A stretch of DNA of 64,000 nt from Hamadaea flava (GTDB taxonomy: Bacteria > Actinomycetota > Actinomycetes > Mycobacteriales > Micromonosporaceae), in assembly GCF_024172085.1 (NCBI RefSeq), contig NZ_JAMZDZ010000001.1, positions 7,688,001-7,752,000 of the forward strand. Reading direction: 5' to 3'. How positions within the stretch are numbered: position 1 is the stretch's first letter; every line of letters begins with the position of its first letter. A program made the position numbers and the translations under genes. The notes under the pieces were generated by a model that was given only the letters and a program-made list of their open reading frames with translations, ran no database searches and was not told the DNA's origin. Shown in pieces: positions 1 to 7,339 of this stretch.

Positions 1-291
1 CGGGCGGTGGTGGCCGAGATCGGCACGCCGCGCGCCTTCGAGCGGTACGCCTTCCGCCCGGACGGCGCGGTCGGCGGCCCGCATCAGACTTTGCGCAACA
101 GCAACCAGTACGCCGTCCCACATGACCTCGGCGGACGCGGTCTATGGCTGGTCGGCGACTCGACCTGGCCCGGACTCGGCACTGTCGCCTGTGTCCTCGG
201 CAGCCGGATCGTCGCCGACGGAATCCTCCGGGAAAGGCGGCGGTCACTCCGGGACAGGCGGCTGTCGCTCCGGGAAAGGCAGCTGCCATGA
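1..291 (+). CDS. FAD-dependent oxidoreductase (phytoene desaturase-like), C-terminal part
   Basis: Only the last 96 codons are in the window; the start lies before base 1. The visible part has the C-terminal FAD-binding signature of the CrtI/amine-oxidase-like NAD(P)/FAD oxidoreductases: a run reading GGRGLWLVGDSTWPG followed by a helix ending GSRIVADGIL. Enzymes of this family desaturate or isomerise carotenoids or related polyprenoids. The stop overlaps the ATG of a His-box membrane hydroxylase/desaturase (ATGA), so the two are co-translated, which supports a carotenoid-type role. The last 20 residues are an Arg/Ser/Leu-rich tail made by a 21-bp tandem repeat and are probably not catalytic. 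The exact substrate cannot be told from this fragment. Confidence 0.75.
   Translation, partial: RAVVAEIGTPRAFERYAFRPDGAVGGPHQTLRNSNQYAVPHDLGGRGLWLVGDSTWPGLGTVACVLGSRIVADGILRERRRSLRDRRLSLRERQLP
227..287 (+). repeat. 21-bp tandem repeat, about 3 copies, in a coding tail
   Basis: Three consecutive units begin TCCGGGA(A/C)AGGC at 227, 248 and 269. They keep the reading frame and encode LRERRRS, LRDRRLS and LRERQLP at the extreme C terminus of the oxidoreductase. The third unit runs into the ATG of the next gene, so the repeat also forms that gene's ribosome binding region. Confidence 0.8.
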
Positions 292-1079
292 AGTTGCCCA
301 CGATGCGCGAGTTGGGCGAGGATCTGCTGGTGACGACGCCCGCCCGCCGCAGGATCGCGCTGGCCCGGCCCTATCTGGGGGTCGCCGCCTTCGCGGTGGC
401 GATGTGGCTCGGGCTCTGGTGGCTGACGCCGCTGATGGTCTTCGGGATCTTCGTCGCCGTCGTCACGGTCACCCACGACGTCGTGCACCGCACGCTCGGC
501 CTGACCGAGCCCGAGACCGACCGCTGGCTGTTCGCGCTCGGCCTGGTGTTGCTGGAGAGCGGGCACGCGTATCGGATCACGCACCGGCAGCATCATCGGC
601 TGTTCCCGAGTCCCGACGACCCGGAGGGCTACCCGGCCAACCTGTCGTTCGCCGGTGCGGTCTGCTATGGGCCGGTGTTCCTGGTCCGGCTGTGGATCTG
701 GGCGTTCGCCCGGTCGGGCCGGCGAGACCGGCTCTGGCTGCTGCTGGAGGCGGCGATCCCGGTCGCCGCCGTCGTGGGCGGAGTGCTCCTGTGGCCGGTC
801 ACGCCGGGCGTACTGGTCTACGCGGTGCTGGCGATCGTCGGCAGCTGGGTGTATCCGCTGCTCACGGTCTACCTGCCGCATCACGACTACGGCGACGAGC
901 CGCTGCGGCAGACCCGCACGCTGCGCGGACGGATCATCCCCGCGATCTTCCTCGAACTGACCTACCACCTCGAACACCATCTCTATCCGCAGGTCCCGAG
1001 CCATCACCTGCCGGAACTCGCGCGGCGTCTCGACCCGTTCCTCGCCCGCGCGGGCGTACAGCCGGTGGCGGTGCCATGA
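288..1079 (+). CDS. Fatty-acid desaturase / carotenoid hydroxylase-ketolase family membrane di-iron protein
   Basis: A 263-aa integral membrane protein with the three histidine clusters that bind a di-iron centre in this superfamily: HDVVH near residues 63-67, HRQHH near 99-103 and HLEHH near 227-231, with an extra HHDYG near 199. Hydrophobic segments surround residues 30-60 and 140-190. Family members desaturate acyl lipids or hydroxylate/ketolate carotenoid rings. The overlap with an upstream phytoene desaturase-like gene makes a carotenoid-modifying role more likely, but this is inference. ATG at 288 was chosen because it overlaps the previous stop; in-frame codons further upstream lie inside that gene. 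Its own stop overlaps the next ATG. Confidence 0.8.
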   Translation: MKLPTMRELGEDLLVTTPARRRIALARPYLGVAAFAVAMWLGLWWLTPLMVFGIFVAVVTVTHDVVHRTLGLTEPETDRWLFALGLVLLESGHAYRITHRQHHRLFPSPDDPEGYPANLSFAGAVCYGPVFLVRLWIWAFARSGRRDRLWLLLEAAIPVAAVVGGVLLWPVTPGVLVYAVLAIVGSWVYPLLTVYLPHHDYGDEPLRQTRTLRGRIIPAIFLELTYHLEHHLYPQVPSHHLPELARRLDPFLARAGVQPVAVP

Positions 1080-1684
1080 CCTCAGGTCCCCGGGTCGCGG
1101 CCCGCGAGCGCATCCTGCGGGCCGCGATCCTCGCGCTGTGCACCCACGGGTACGCCGGAACGACCGCCCGGTCGATCGCGGCCCTCGGGGGGTTCGCCCC
1201 AGGCGTCATCTACTACCACTTCGCCGATCTCGACGAGGTGTTCACGGCGACCGCGGCGTACACGAGCGAACTGCGCGAGGAGCGCTACCGCACGGCGCTC
1301 GCCGACGTGACCAAGGCGGTGCCGCTCGTCGCGACCCTGCGCACCCTGTACGCCGAAGACACCGAGTCCGGCCACATCGAGGCGGTGCAGGAACTCGTCG
1401 CAGCCGCCCGGCCGGGGTCGCCGCTGGCGGCCGCGATGGCGGCCCAGACGAGGCAGTGGGAACAGTTCGCCGAACAGATCCTGGGCCGGCTGCTGCGCGG
1501 CAAACCGTTGGGCCGCCTGGTGAACGTGCCGACCGCCGCCCGCGCCGCCGTCGCGTACTACCTGGGCATGCAGACGCTGACCCACCTCGACGGCGACCGC
1601 AGCCGGCCGGAAGCCGCGTTCGGGCAGGCCGCCCGACTGGCCGCCGCCTTCGACAAACTCCCCACCCTCCGCCGCCCCCGCTAA
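1076..1684 (+). CDS. TetR/AcrR-family transcriptional regulator
   Basis: A 202-aa protein. Residues about 7-55 form a TetR-type helix-turn-helix (ILRAAILALCTHGYAGTT...IARSIA-like core with GVIYYHFADLDEVF), followed by an all-helical ligand-binding domain. Its ATG overlaps the stop of the hydroxylase/desaturase gene (ATGA), so it is the last gene of the carotenoid-like operon and probably regulates it. No palindromic operator can be assigned because the operon promoter lies before the window. Ligand unknown. Confidence 0.88.
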   Translation: MTSGPRVAARERILRAAILALCTHGYAGTTARSIAALGGFAPGVIYYHFADLDEVFTATAAYTSELREERYRTALADVTKAVPLVATLRTLYAEDTESGHIEAVQELVAAARPGSPLAAAMAAQTRQWEQFAEQILGRLLRGKPLGRLVNVPTAARAAVAYYLGMQTLTHLDGDRSRPEAAFGQAARLAAAFDKLPTLRRPR

Positions 1685-1805
1685 CCCCCTTTCCTGCCGA
1701 TCATGAACTAACGGTCGTGATCGACCGGCGTGTCGTGTCCGCAACATCATGATCGTTCCCCTACAGGGCTGCTCGTGGCGGGGGTGTGGGGGTGCCGAGG
1801 TGCGG

Positions 1806-2300
1806 TCAGACCTGGTGGTATTCCATGGCGCGTTCGATCGCGCGGTAGATCTTGGCGTACCGGGTGTAGTCCTCAAGACGTAGGAGCAGCAGTTCCGTGC
1901 CGGTGGCCGAGGCCCAGATCTCGTAGACCGCGTCGCCCTTGTCGTAGCTGTCGTCGACGCGGTGCAGCATCCACTCCCAGATCGCCCAGCCGAAGCCGCC
2001 CAGCATGAGGACGACCGCCAGCAGCAGGAGCGTGTTGCGCGGCACGTGTACGCCGCCGACGTTGGCCTCCGTGTACGCCGCGGAGACGAACGCGATGAGG
2101 ATGACGAGCCCGATGACTCCGGCGAAGGTCATGATCGTGTTGAGGACGCCGCGGCCGGCGGTGCGGCTGCGTACGCGCCAGGTCGCCGCGCTCTCGGAAT
2201 GCCAGACGTAGTCGAGGTCGGACAGGCGCCAGCGCCGGTTCTCGATCTGCAGGTACGCGGAGGTCACCACGACCGTCGCATCCCGATAGAACGTGATCAT
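1806..2300 (-). CDS. DUF6232-like two-TM membrane protein
   Basis: A 164-aa protein opening with a short beta-rich stretch (MITFYRDATVVVTSAYLQIENRRW) typical of the DUF6232 group of actinobacterial proteins. Two transmembrane segments follow, around residues 54-75 and 87-108, then a hydrophilic C-terminal domain. A Shine-Dalgarno-like CCGGAGG lies just before the ATG. It is divergent from the secreted propeller-like gene at 2369. Function unknown; the family assignment is from recognition of the N-terminal pattern only. Confidence 0.6.
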   Translation of the reverse strand: MITFYRDATVVVTSAYLQIENRRWRLSDLDYVWHSESAATWRVRSRTAGRGVLNTIMTFAGVIGLVILIAFVSAAYTEANVGGVHVPRNTLLLLAVVLMLGGFGWAIWEWMLHRVDDSYDKGDAVYEIWASATGTELLLLRLEDYTRYAKIYRAIERAMEYHQV

Positions 2301-2368
2301 GGTGGCCTCCGGAGGGCTCGTCTTCTACGGTACGAGCCGGTCGCAAGCCGAACTGCCACACTGGTCGG

Positions 2369-3433
2369 GTGCGGATCTCGGCGGCTCTCCTGTCCTTCTT
2401 GCTGACGGCCTTGGTGCCCGGGGCGGTGGCGCTTGTCCCGGGGGCGGCGTACGCCGAGCCGGGGGAGATGTCGGTCGCGTGCATCGTGAACGACGACCGG
2501 GTCAGCGAGCTGTCCGGGCTGGTGGTCACCGCGTCGGGCTACCTCGCGATCAACGACTCGAACTGGGATCCCTCGGCGATCCGCATCTTCTACCTGGACA
2601 AGAAGTGCAAGCTCACCAAGTCGGTGGGCTATCCGACGGCGGCGCGTGATCCCGAGGATGTCCTCCTGGCGAAGGACGGCACGGTGTGGGTCGCCGACGT
2701 CGGCGACAACTACAACGCGTCGGTACGCCGCAAGACCATCGCGGTGTGGAAGCTGGCGCCGGGGGCGAAGAGTCCGGTGATCTACCGGCTGGCGTACCCG
2801 GACGGGCCGCATGACGCGGAGACGTTGCTGCTGGCGGCGGACGGTACGCCGATCATCGTGACGAAGGAGCTGGGCGGGCGGTCGGAGATCTTCGTGCCGA
2901 CCGGTCCGCTGGTGGCGAAGTCGGCCGACGGGGTGCCGTTGAAGCGCGTCGGGTATGTGCGCCTGCCGGATTCGCAGACGCCGAACTTCCTGGACAGCAT
3001 CGGGCGCCGGTTGGTGACCGGGGGAGCGGTCTCGCCGGACGGCCGTCATGTCGTGTTGCGCACGTACGCCGACGCGTTCGAGTGGGACGTGGTGGACGGG
3101 GACATCGTCAGGACGTTGACCGACGAGCAGCCGCGGGCGACTCCGTTGCCGGATGAGCAGCAGGGTGAGGCGATCGCGTACACGCCGGACGGGTCGGCGT
3201 TCGTGACCGCGTGTGACGAGCCGGCGGGTCCGACGACGTTGCGCCGGTATGTTCCCGCGGCGCGGCCGACCCCGTCTCCGCCCGCGTCGGCGTCGGGTGA
3301 TCAGGAGCAGACGCTGGCGGTGGACGACGGCGGCCAGCCCAGCAATCGGCTGATGTTCGCCGTCGGCATCACCGGGTTGGTGCTGGTCGTCGTGGGGCTC
3401 ATCGGGGTGGTGCTGCGGCGGCTGGCGCGCTGA
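2369..3433 (+). CDS. Secreted, membrane-anchored beta-propeller-like protein
   Basis: A 354-aa protein with an N-terminal signal peptide (residues 1-28, cleavage near AYAEP). The body of about 260 residues has repeated blade-like motifs (DPEDVLLAKDGTVWVADVGD, DAETLLLAADGTPIIV, GGAVSPDGRHVVLRT, GEAIAYTPDGSAFVT). A Pro/Ser-rich linker, a C-terminal transmembrane helix (about 327-350) and an Arg-rich tail follow. This is the layout of a cell-surface protein held by one C-terminal helix. No catalytic residues are obvious. GTG at 2369 is followed directly by the signal peptide. The 3' end overlaps the convergent hydrolase gene by 35 bp. Confidence 0.7.
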   Translation: MRISAALLSFLLTALVPGAVALVPGAAYAEPGEMSVACIVNDDRVSELSGLVVTASGYLAINDSNWDPSAIRIFYLDKKCKLTKSVGYPTAARDPEDVLLAKDGTVWVADVGDNYNASVRRKTIAVWKLAPGAKSPVIYRLAYPDGPHDAETLLLAADGTPIIVTKELGGRSEIFVPTGPLVAKSADGVPLKRVGYVRLPDSQTPNFLDSIGRRLVTGGAVSPDGRHVVLRTYADAFEWDVVDGDIVRTLTDEQPRATPLPDEQQGEAIAYTPDGSAFVTACDEPAGPTTLRRYVPAARPTPSPPASASGDQEQTLAVDDGGQPSNRLMFAVGITGLVLVVVGLIGVVLRRLAR

Positions 3434-4262
3434 TCCAGCCGGCGGCTGGTTGGACGATGCGCGGGTCGCCGAGGATGCGCCGGTGGCCGAGCCCTTCGGT
3501 GAGGATCAGCTGGGACTGCGCGTACGCCTGGTGCAGCCGATGGGCTTGGTCGACGCGGACGAACTCGTCGTCGCTGCCGTGGAGGATCAGCATCGGCTGG
3601 GTGAACAGTTCGGGTTGGTGGTCGCTGCTGAGCCGGGTCCAGAGGTCGTCGCTTCCGCCGAGCATCTTCTCCATTCGCCGCCGGAGGTCGTCGGTGAGCC
3701 GCTGGCGGAGTCCGAGTTGGCGGGCGAACTCGGCGATCAGGTAGCTGAACTCGCTGATGCCGCTGACGGTGACGATCGTGTCGGCGCGTACGCCGGTGCG
3801 CAGGGCGTGGAAGGCGGTCAGGACGCCGAAGGAGTGCCCGACGATGCCGCGGAAGTCGCCGTGGCGTTGCTGGACGGCGTGGACGAGGCGGGCGTACTGC
3901 AGGATCGTCGTGGTGTCGCCGCCGGAGTCGCCGTGTCCGGGTGCGTCGACGGTGATCGCGGTGTAGCCGCGCTGGGCGAGTTCGGTGGCCAGGGCGGCGT
4001 ATCGGCTGCCGCGGGAGGCCCAGCCGTGCAGGAGCAGGACGGGCCGGTCGCCGTCGCCCCAGCGGTAGCCGGCGACGCGTACGCCGTCCACCGTGTAGTC
4101 CTCCCGGATGGCGGCGGCATGGGCGGCCTGCTCGCTGGGGTGTACGCGTGCCCGGCGGGTGGGGCGGCGGAACAGCTCCCAGGCCAGCCGGCGGGCGAGG
4201 GGCGGGGCGGCCACGGAGGTGGCGTTGAGGAGCCCGCCGGTGAGCTTGTACGCGGTCGTCAT
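3399..4262 (-). CDS. Alpha/beta hydrolase
   Basis: A 287-aa alpha/beta-hydrolase-fold protein. Visible elements are the oxyanion-side motif LLLHGWASRGSRYAALA near residue 77, the nucleophile elbow GHSFG (Ser near 143), the acid strand LILHGSDDEFVRVDQA near 230, and the catalytic His in LGHRRIL near 262. It has no signal peptide, so it is probably cytoplasmic. The sequence AGCCTA at 4269-4274 (TAGGCT on the coding strand) ends 6 nt from the ATG with no Shine-Dalgarno, so a leaderless transcript is likely. A perfect palindrome at 4287-4300 sits just upstream of that -10, suggesting repression by a TetR-type protein. Substrate unknown. Confidence 0.8.
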   Translation of the reverse strand: MTTAYKLTGGLLNATSVAAPPLARRLAWELFRRPTRRARVHPSEQAAHAAAIREDYTVDGVRVAGYRWGDGDRPVLLLHGWASRGSRYAALATELAQRGYTAITVDAPGHGDSGGDTTTILQYARLVHAVQQRHGDFRGIVGHSFGVLTAFHALRTGVRADTIVTVSGISEFSYLIAEFARQLGLRQRLTDDLRRRMEKMLGGSDDLWTRLSSDHQPELFTQPMLILHGSDDEFVRVDQAHRLHQAYAQSQLILTEGLGHRRILGDPRIVQPAAGWISAPAAAAPPR

Positions 4263-4286
4263 GGGCGGAGCCTAGCAATAAATAAG

Positions 4287-4300
4287 ACCGACCGGTCGGT
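4287..4300. promoter_or_regulatory. Perfect 14-bp palindrome, probable TetR-type operator
   Basis: ACCGACCGGTCGGT is identical on both strands. It lies 13 bp upstream of the predicted -10 (4269-4274) of the minus-strand alpha/beta hydrolase, over the expected -35 region. No TetR gene is adjacent, so the cognate regulator is encoded elsewhere. Confidence 0.6.
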
Positions 4301-4373
4301 TAGGTATCTCACATGGCAGGTTATTGAGGGAGTTGACTCTTTCGTAATCTCGATGCGGCCCTTAGATTGGTCC

Positions 4374-4385
4374 GGGAGCGCTCCC
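4374..4385. promoter_or_regulatory. CebR-type operator upstream of the GH6 cellulase
   Basis: GGGAGCGCTCCC is a perfect palindrome. With the following A it matches the CebR consensus TGGGAGCGCTCCCA at 13 of 14 positions. CebR (LacI family) represses cellulase and cello-oligosaccharide uptake genes in actinomycetes until cellobiose or related oligosaccharides are present. A -10-like TAGATT at 4363-4368 sits just upstream, which would place the operator over the transcription start. The same operator recurs in front of the GH9 cellulase at 60122-60139. Confidence 0.82.
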
Positions 4386-4422
4386 ACGCCCATGGGAGTG
4401 TCCGTCCATGAAGGAGAAACCC

Positions 4423-5835
4423 GTGCATTCGTCCCCCCGCACGAGGCTCGCGGCGGTCCTCGCCGCCGCGACGGCCGCCCTCGCGGCCACAGCCGTCGGC
4501 CTGCTGGCCGGCGGTGAACCGTCCTACGCCGGCACGCTTTCCGGCACCTTCTACAAGGATCCGAACAGCCGCGTCCTGCAGTGGCTGGCGGCCAACCCCA
4601 ACGATTCGCGGGCGGCCCTGATCCGCGACCGCATCGGCGTCCAGCCGCAGGGCAGATGGTTCGCCAGCTGGAACCCGAGCACGATCCAGTCCGAGGTCTC
4701 GGCGTACGTGTCCGGGGCCAACGCCGCCAACCAGATCCCACTGGCGATCGTCTACGAGATCCCCAACCGCGACTGCGGTGGCGCCAGCGCCGGTGGTGCG
4801 CCGGACTTCACCCAGTACCGCTCGTGGGTCGACTCGTTCGCCCGTGGGCTCGGCACGCGCACGGCAGTCGTGCTGCTCGAGCCGGACTCGCTCGCGCTGC
4901 AGACCTGCCTCAGCAGCACCGAACTGGCCAACCGCAACTCGGCGCTGGCGTACGCGATCAGCACGATCAAGACGAACAACCCGAGCGCGAAGGTCTACCT
5001 GGACGCCGGGCACTCGGCCTGGAACAGCGCGTCCGACCAGGCCCAGCGGCTCGTCAACGCCGGCGTACGCAGCGCCGACGGCTTCTACAGCAACGTGTCC
5101 AACTTCCGGTGGACCGCCGACGAGATCGCGTACGGCAAGAACGTCCTGAACGCGATCGGGTCGTCGAACCTGCACCAGGTGATCGACGTCAGCCGCAACG
5201 GCAAGGGCCCCAACGGCAGCGAGTGGTGCGACCCGGCGGGTCGTGGCGTCGGCGTGCCGCCCACCACCAACACGGGTCAGGCGACGGTCGACGCGTTCGT
5301 GTGGGCCAAGCCGCCGGGCGAGGCCGACGGGTGCGCCGCGGCCGCCGGGACGTTCGTGCCGGACCAGGCGTACCAGCTGGCTCTGAACGGGGTGGTCCCG
5401 ACCGCGACCGCGACGAGCAGCCCGACCGCGAGCACCAGCCCGAGCGCGAGCACGAGCCCCAGTGCCAGCACGAGCCCGAGCGCGAGCACGAGCCCGAGTG
5501 CCAGCACGAGCCCGACCGGCAACACCTCGTGCTCGGTGGCGTACCGGGTGGACAACCAGTGGAACAACGGATTCACGGCCACGGTGACGATCACCAACCG
5601 GGGCCCGGCGATCAACGGCTGGACCCTGACCTTCTCGTTCACCGGCAGCCAGATCATCACCAACGCGTGGAACGCCGGGGTCACCCAGTCCGGCGTCACG
5701 GTCACCGCCAAGGACGCGGGCTGGAACGGCTCGCTGGCCACCGGCGGCACCGCGAGCTTCGGCTTCCAGGCGACCTACGGCGGCACCAACGGCACGCCGA
5801 CCGGATTCAAGCTCAACGGCGTGGCCTGCTCCTGA
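4423..5835 (+). CDS. Secreted GH6 cellulase (endoglucanase/cellobiohydrolase) with C-terminal CBM2
   Basis: 470 aa from the chosen GTG. Layout: signal peptide (about 1-35, ending GGEPSYAG), GH6 catalytic domain (about 36-325), Thr/Ser/Pro linker with STSPSA repeats, CBM2 (about 370-470, flanked by two Cys). GH6 is an inverting family cleaving beta-1,4-glucan. The Asp of IPNRDCGG (near 117) and of LLEPDSLAL (near 155) match the conserved acid region. I chose GTG 4423 over the in-frame ATG 4408 because AAGGAGA at 4411-4417 is a well-spaced ribosome binding site for the GTG and would lie inside the gene if the ATG were used. A CebR-type operator precedes it and a strong hairpin follows. Endo versus exo action cannot be decided here. 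Confidence 0.93.
   Translation: MHSSPRTRLAAVLAAATAALAATAVGLLAGGEPSYAGTLSGTFYKDPNSRVLQWLAANPNDSRAALIRDRIGVQPQGRWFASWNPSTIQSEVSAYVSGANAANQIPLAIVYEIPNRDCGGASAGGAPDFTQYRSWVDSFARGLGTRTAVVLLEPDSLALQTCLSSTELANRNSALAYAISTIKTNNPSAKVYLDAGHSAWNSASDQAQRLVNAGVRSADGFYSNVSNFRWTADEIAYGKNVLNAIGSSNLHQVIDVSRNGKGPNGSEWCDPAGRGVGVPPTTNTGQATVDAFVWAKPPGEADGCAAAAGTFVPDQAYQLALNGVVPTATATSSPTASTSPSASTSPSASTSPSASTSPSASTSPTGNTSCSVAYRVDNQWNNGFTATVTITNRGPAINGWTLTFSFTGSQIITNAWNAGVTQSGVTVTAKDAGWNGSLATGGTASFGFQATYGGTNGTPTGFKLNGVACS
5428..5517 (+). repeat. 18-bp tandem repeat coding for the cellulase linker
   Basis: Five units of the form GC(G/C)AGCAC(C/G)AGCCC(C/G)AG(C/T) encode ASTSPS-type hexapeptides between the GH6 and CBM2 domains. 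Such Ser/Thr/Pro linkers are flexible and often O-glycosylated. The copy number is likely to vary between strains. Confidence 0.85.
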
Positions 5836-5859
5836 ACCTTCCGTCCTCTCCGGAAGAAT

Positions 5860-5894
5860 GCGGCGTGACCTGCGAGATCCGCGGGTCACGCCGC
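5860..5894 (+). terminator. Hairpin terminator after the GH6 cellulase
   Basis: Eleven-base arms GCGGCGTGACC (5860-5870) and GGTCACGCCGC (5884-5894) pair perfectly around a 13-nt loop, 25 bp after the cellulase stop. There is no T-run, as is usual in actinomycetes. It separates the cellulase from the next secreted protein. Confidence 0.75.
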
Positions 5895-5914
5895 AATCGT
5901 TCCACGGGGGAATC

Positions 5915-6853
5915 ATGCGCATCCGCGCTATCACGCTGGCCGTCGCCAGCCTCATCGCCGTCACGCCGGCCCACGCGTACGCCGCTTCGCCGCCCGATCC
6001 GATCGCCTTCGTGCGCGACGGAAACGTCTGGGTGCGTACGGCGAGCAAGACGTTCCCGGTCAGCCGGCACGGGCACGCCGTGTGGCCGCGGCTGTCACCG
6101 GACAAGACCGAGGTCGCGTACGCCGAGAGCGGCAACATCACGGTCGCCTACATCGGGGGCGGGCCGGAGAACGTCTACACCACGGAGTTGACCCACGGTC
6201 AGGACGCGGGCGGCCCGGCCTGGTCGCCGGACGGCCGGTTCCTCGCCTACCGGGCCGGGGACGTCTACAGCGGACTGCTGACGATCCTGCGGCTCGGCTC
6301 GGCCGAGAGCGGCCACGTCGCCGGCCGCGCCGGCGGCCGAGTCGTCGCGGGGCGCCAGGAGCGGGCCGCCGCGCCGCGGGCCGGATTCGACCAGCTGCGG
6401 CACGCGAACACGCTGGACTGGTCGCCGGACGGCACGTCGATCGCCTTCCCGGGCGGGGACTGCTGGGGGATCTACGACGACTGCCTGACGGTGCTGAATC
6501 TCGCGTCGAACAAGGAGACCACCATCGCCGCCTGGGGCGGGGGCGGCGCGGAGCTGTCCGGCTTCGCCACCACGCCCCGGTTCAGCGGGGACTCACGCAA
6601 GCTGTTCTGGACCCAGCAGGAGGACGTGATCGAGCAGCCCGATCCGAGTCCGCTGCGGATCTACGGCTACAACCTGGCGACCGAGCAGCGTTGGCAGGTC
6701 GGCGCCGACGGGGACACCGTGCCGGTGCACCTGGGCGGTGGACGGTTCGTCGTCACCGCTCGGCATGCCGGGACGAGCTGGGTGGCGTATCTGAGCGGGA
6801 CGTCGCACACCTGGCTGGTGCCGGGCGAGCAGGCCGACGCCCGCCGGGGCTGA
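5915..6853 (+). CDS. Secreted TolB/WD40-like beta-propeller protein
   Basis: A 312-aa protein with a signal peptide (MRIRAITLAVASLIAVTPAHAYA) and repeated TolB-type blades: WPRLSPDKTEVAYAE, GPAWSPDGRFLAYRA, LDWSPDGTSIAFPGG, PRFSGDSRKLFWTQ. Such propellers serve as binding scaffolds outside the membrane. ATG 5915 was chosen because GGGGGA lies just before it and the signal peptide starts there. An Ala/Gly/Arg-rich stretch around residues 130-165 interrupts the blades and has no clear fold. The hairpin at 5860-5894 lies between it and the cellulase, so it probably has its own promoter. Function unknown. Confidence 0.7.
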   Translation: MRIRAITLAVASLIAVTPAHAYAASPPDPIAFVRDGNVWVRTASKTFPVSRHGHAVWPRLSPDKTEVAYAESGNITVAYIGGGPENVYTTELTHGQDAGGPAWSPDGRFLAYRAGDVYSGLLTILRLGSAESGHVAGRAGGRVVAGRQERAAAPRAGFDQLRHANTLDWSPDGTSIAFPGGDCWGIYDDCLTVLNLASNKETTIAAWGGGGAELSGFATTPRFSGDSRKLFWTQQEDVIEQPDPSPLRIYGYNLATEQRWQVGADGDTVPVHLGGGRFVVTARHAGTSWVAYLSGTSHTWLVPGEQADARRG

Positions 6854-6895
6854 CTTCACAGCCGACTCCCAGCCCGAGCGGCTAAGGTGCGTTGG

Positions 6896-7264
6896 ATGCA
6901 GCAGATGACCTGCCCGAAGTGCCAAGGCGCGATGCGCCAGTATGAGCGCAGCGGGGTAGTCGTGGATCAGTGCTCCGAGTGCCGGGGAATCTTCCTCGAC
7001 CGCGGCGAGCTGGAGAAGCTCGTCGACGCGGAGAACTCGTTCCACGGCTCGGCTCCGCAGCCCGCGCAGACCCAGCCGCAGCCGCCGCAGTACCAGCAGC
7101 AGGCTCCTCAGCACCAACAGCAGTATCAGCAACAGCAGTATCAGCAGCAGCACTACCAGCAGCCGCGATACGAGGAGCGCCGGTACGGCAGCGACGGCTA
7201 CGGCCACGACTACCACCACAAGAAGAAGAAAAAGGGCAGCTTCTTCGAGGAACTGTTCGACTGA
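6896..7264 (+). CDS. zf-TFIIB-type zinc-ribbon protein with Gln-rich and Lys-rich tail
   Basis: 122 aa. Residues 5-45 form a zinc ribbon (CPKC, then CSEC with GIFLDRGELEKLVDAE), the hallmark of the zf-TFIIB small-protein family. Residues about 58-100 are very rich in Gln, Pro and Tyr (QYQQQQYQQQHYQQ), and the C terminus has five consecutive Lys before GSFFEELFD. The family occurs in many actinobacteria without a defined function. ATG 6896 was preferred to GTG 6887 because AAGG at 6884-6887 is correctly spaced for it. A strong hairpin follows 40 bp after the stop. The Q-rich segment is probably disordered. Confidence 0.82.
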   Translation: MQQMTCPKCQGAMRQYERSGVVVDQCSECRGIFLDRGELEKLVDAENSFHGSAPQPAQTQPQPPQYQQQAPQHQQQYQQQQYQQQHYQQPRYEERRYGSDGYGHDYHHKKKKKGSFFEELFD

Positions 7265-7305
7265 GCCGGAATTCGGCCGGACGAGTTCCGTTCACCGAGC
7301 ACGAA

Positions 7306-7339
7306 CCTGAGCCCCGGGCCCCTACGCCCGGGGCTCAGG
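7306..7339. terminator. Bidirectional 14-bp-stem terminator between convergent genes
   Basis: CCTGAGCCCCGGGC (7306-7319) pairs perfectly with GCCCGGGGCTCAGG (7326-7339) around a 6-nt loop. It lies after the zinc-ribbon gene and overlaps the last codons of the convergent DUF1023 hydrolase, so it can stop transcripts from both sides. Confidence 0.85.
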
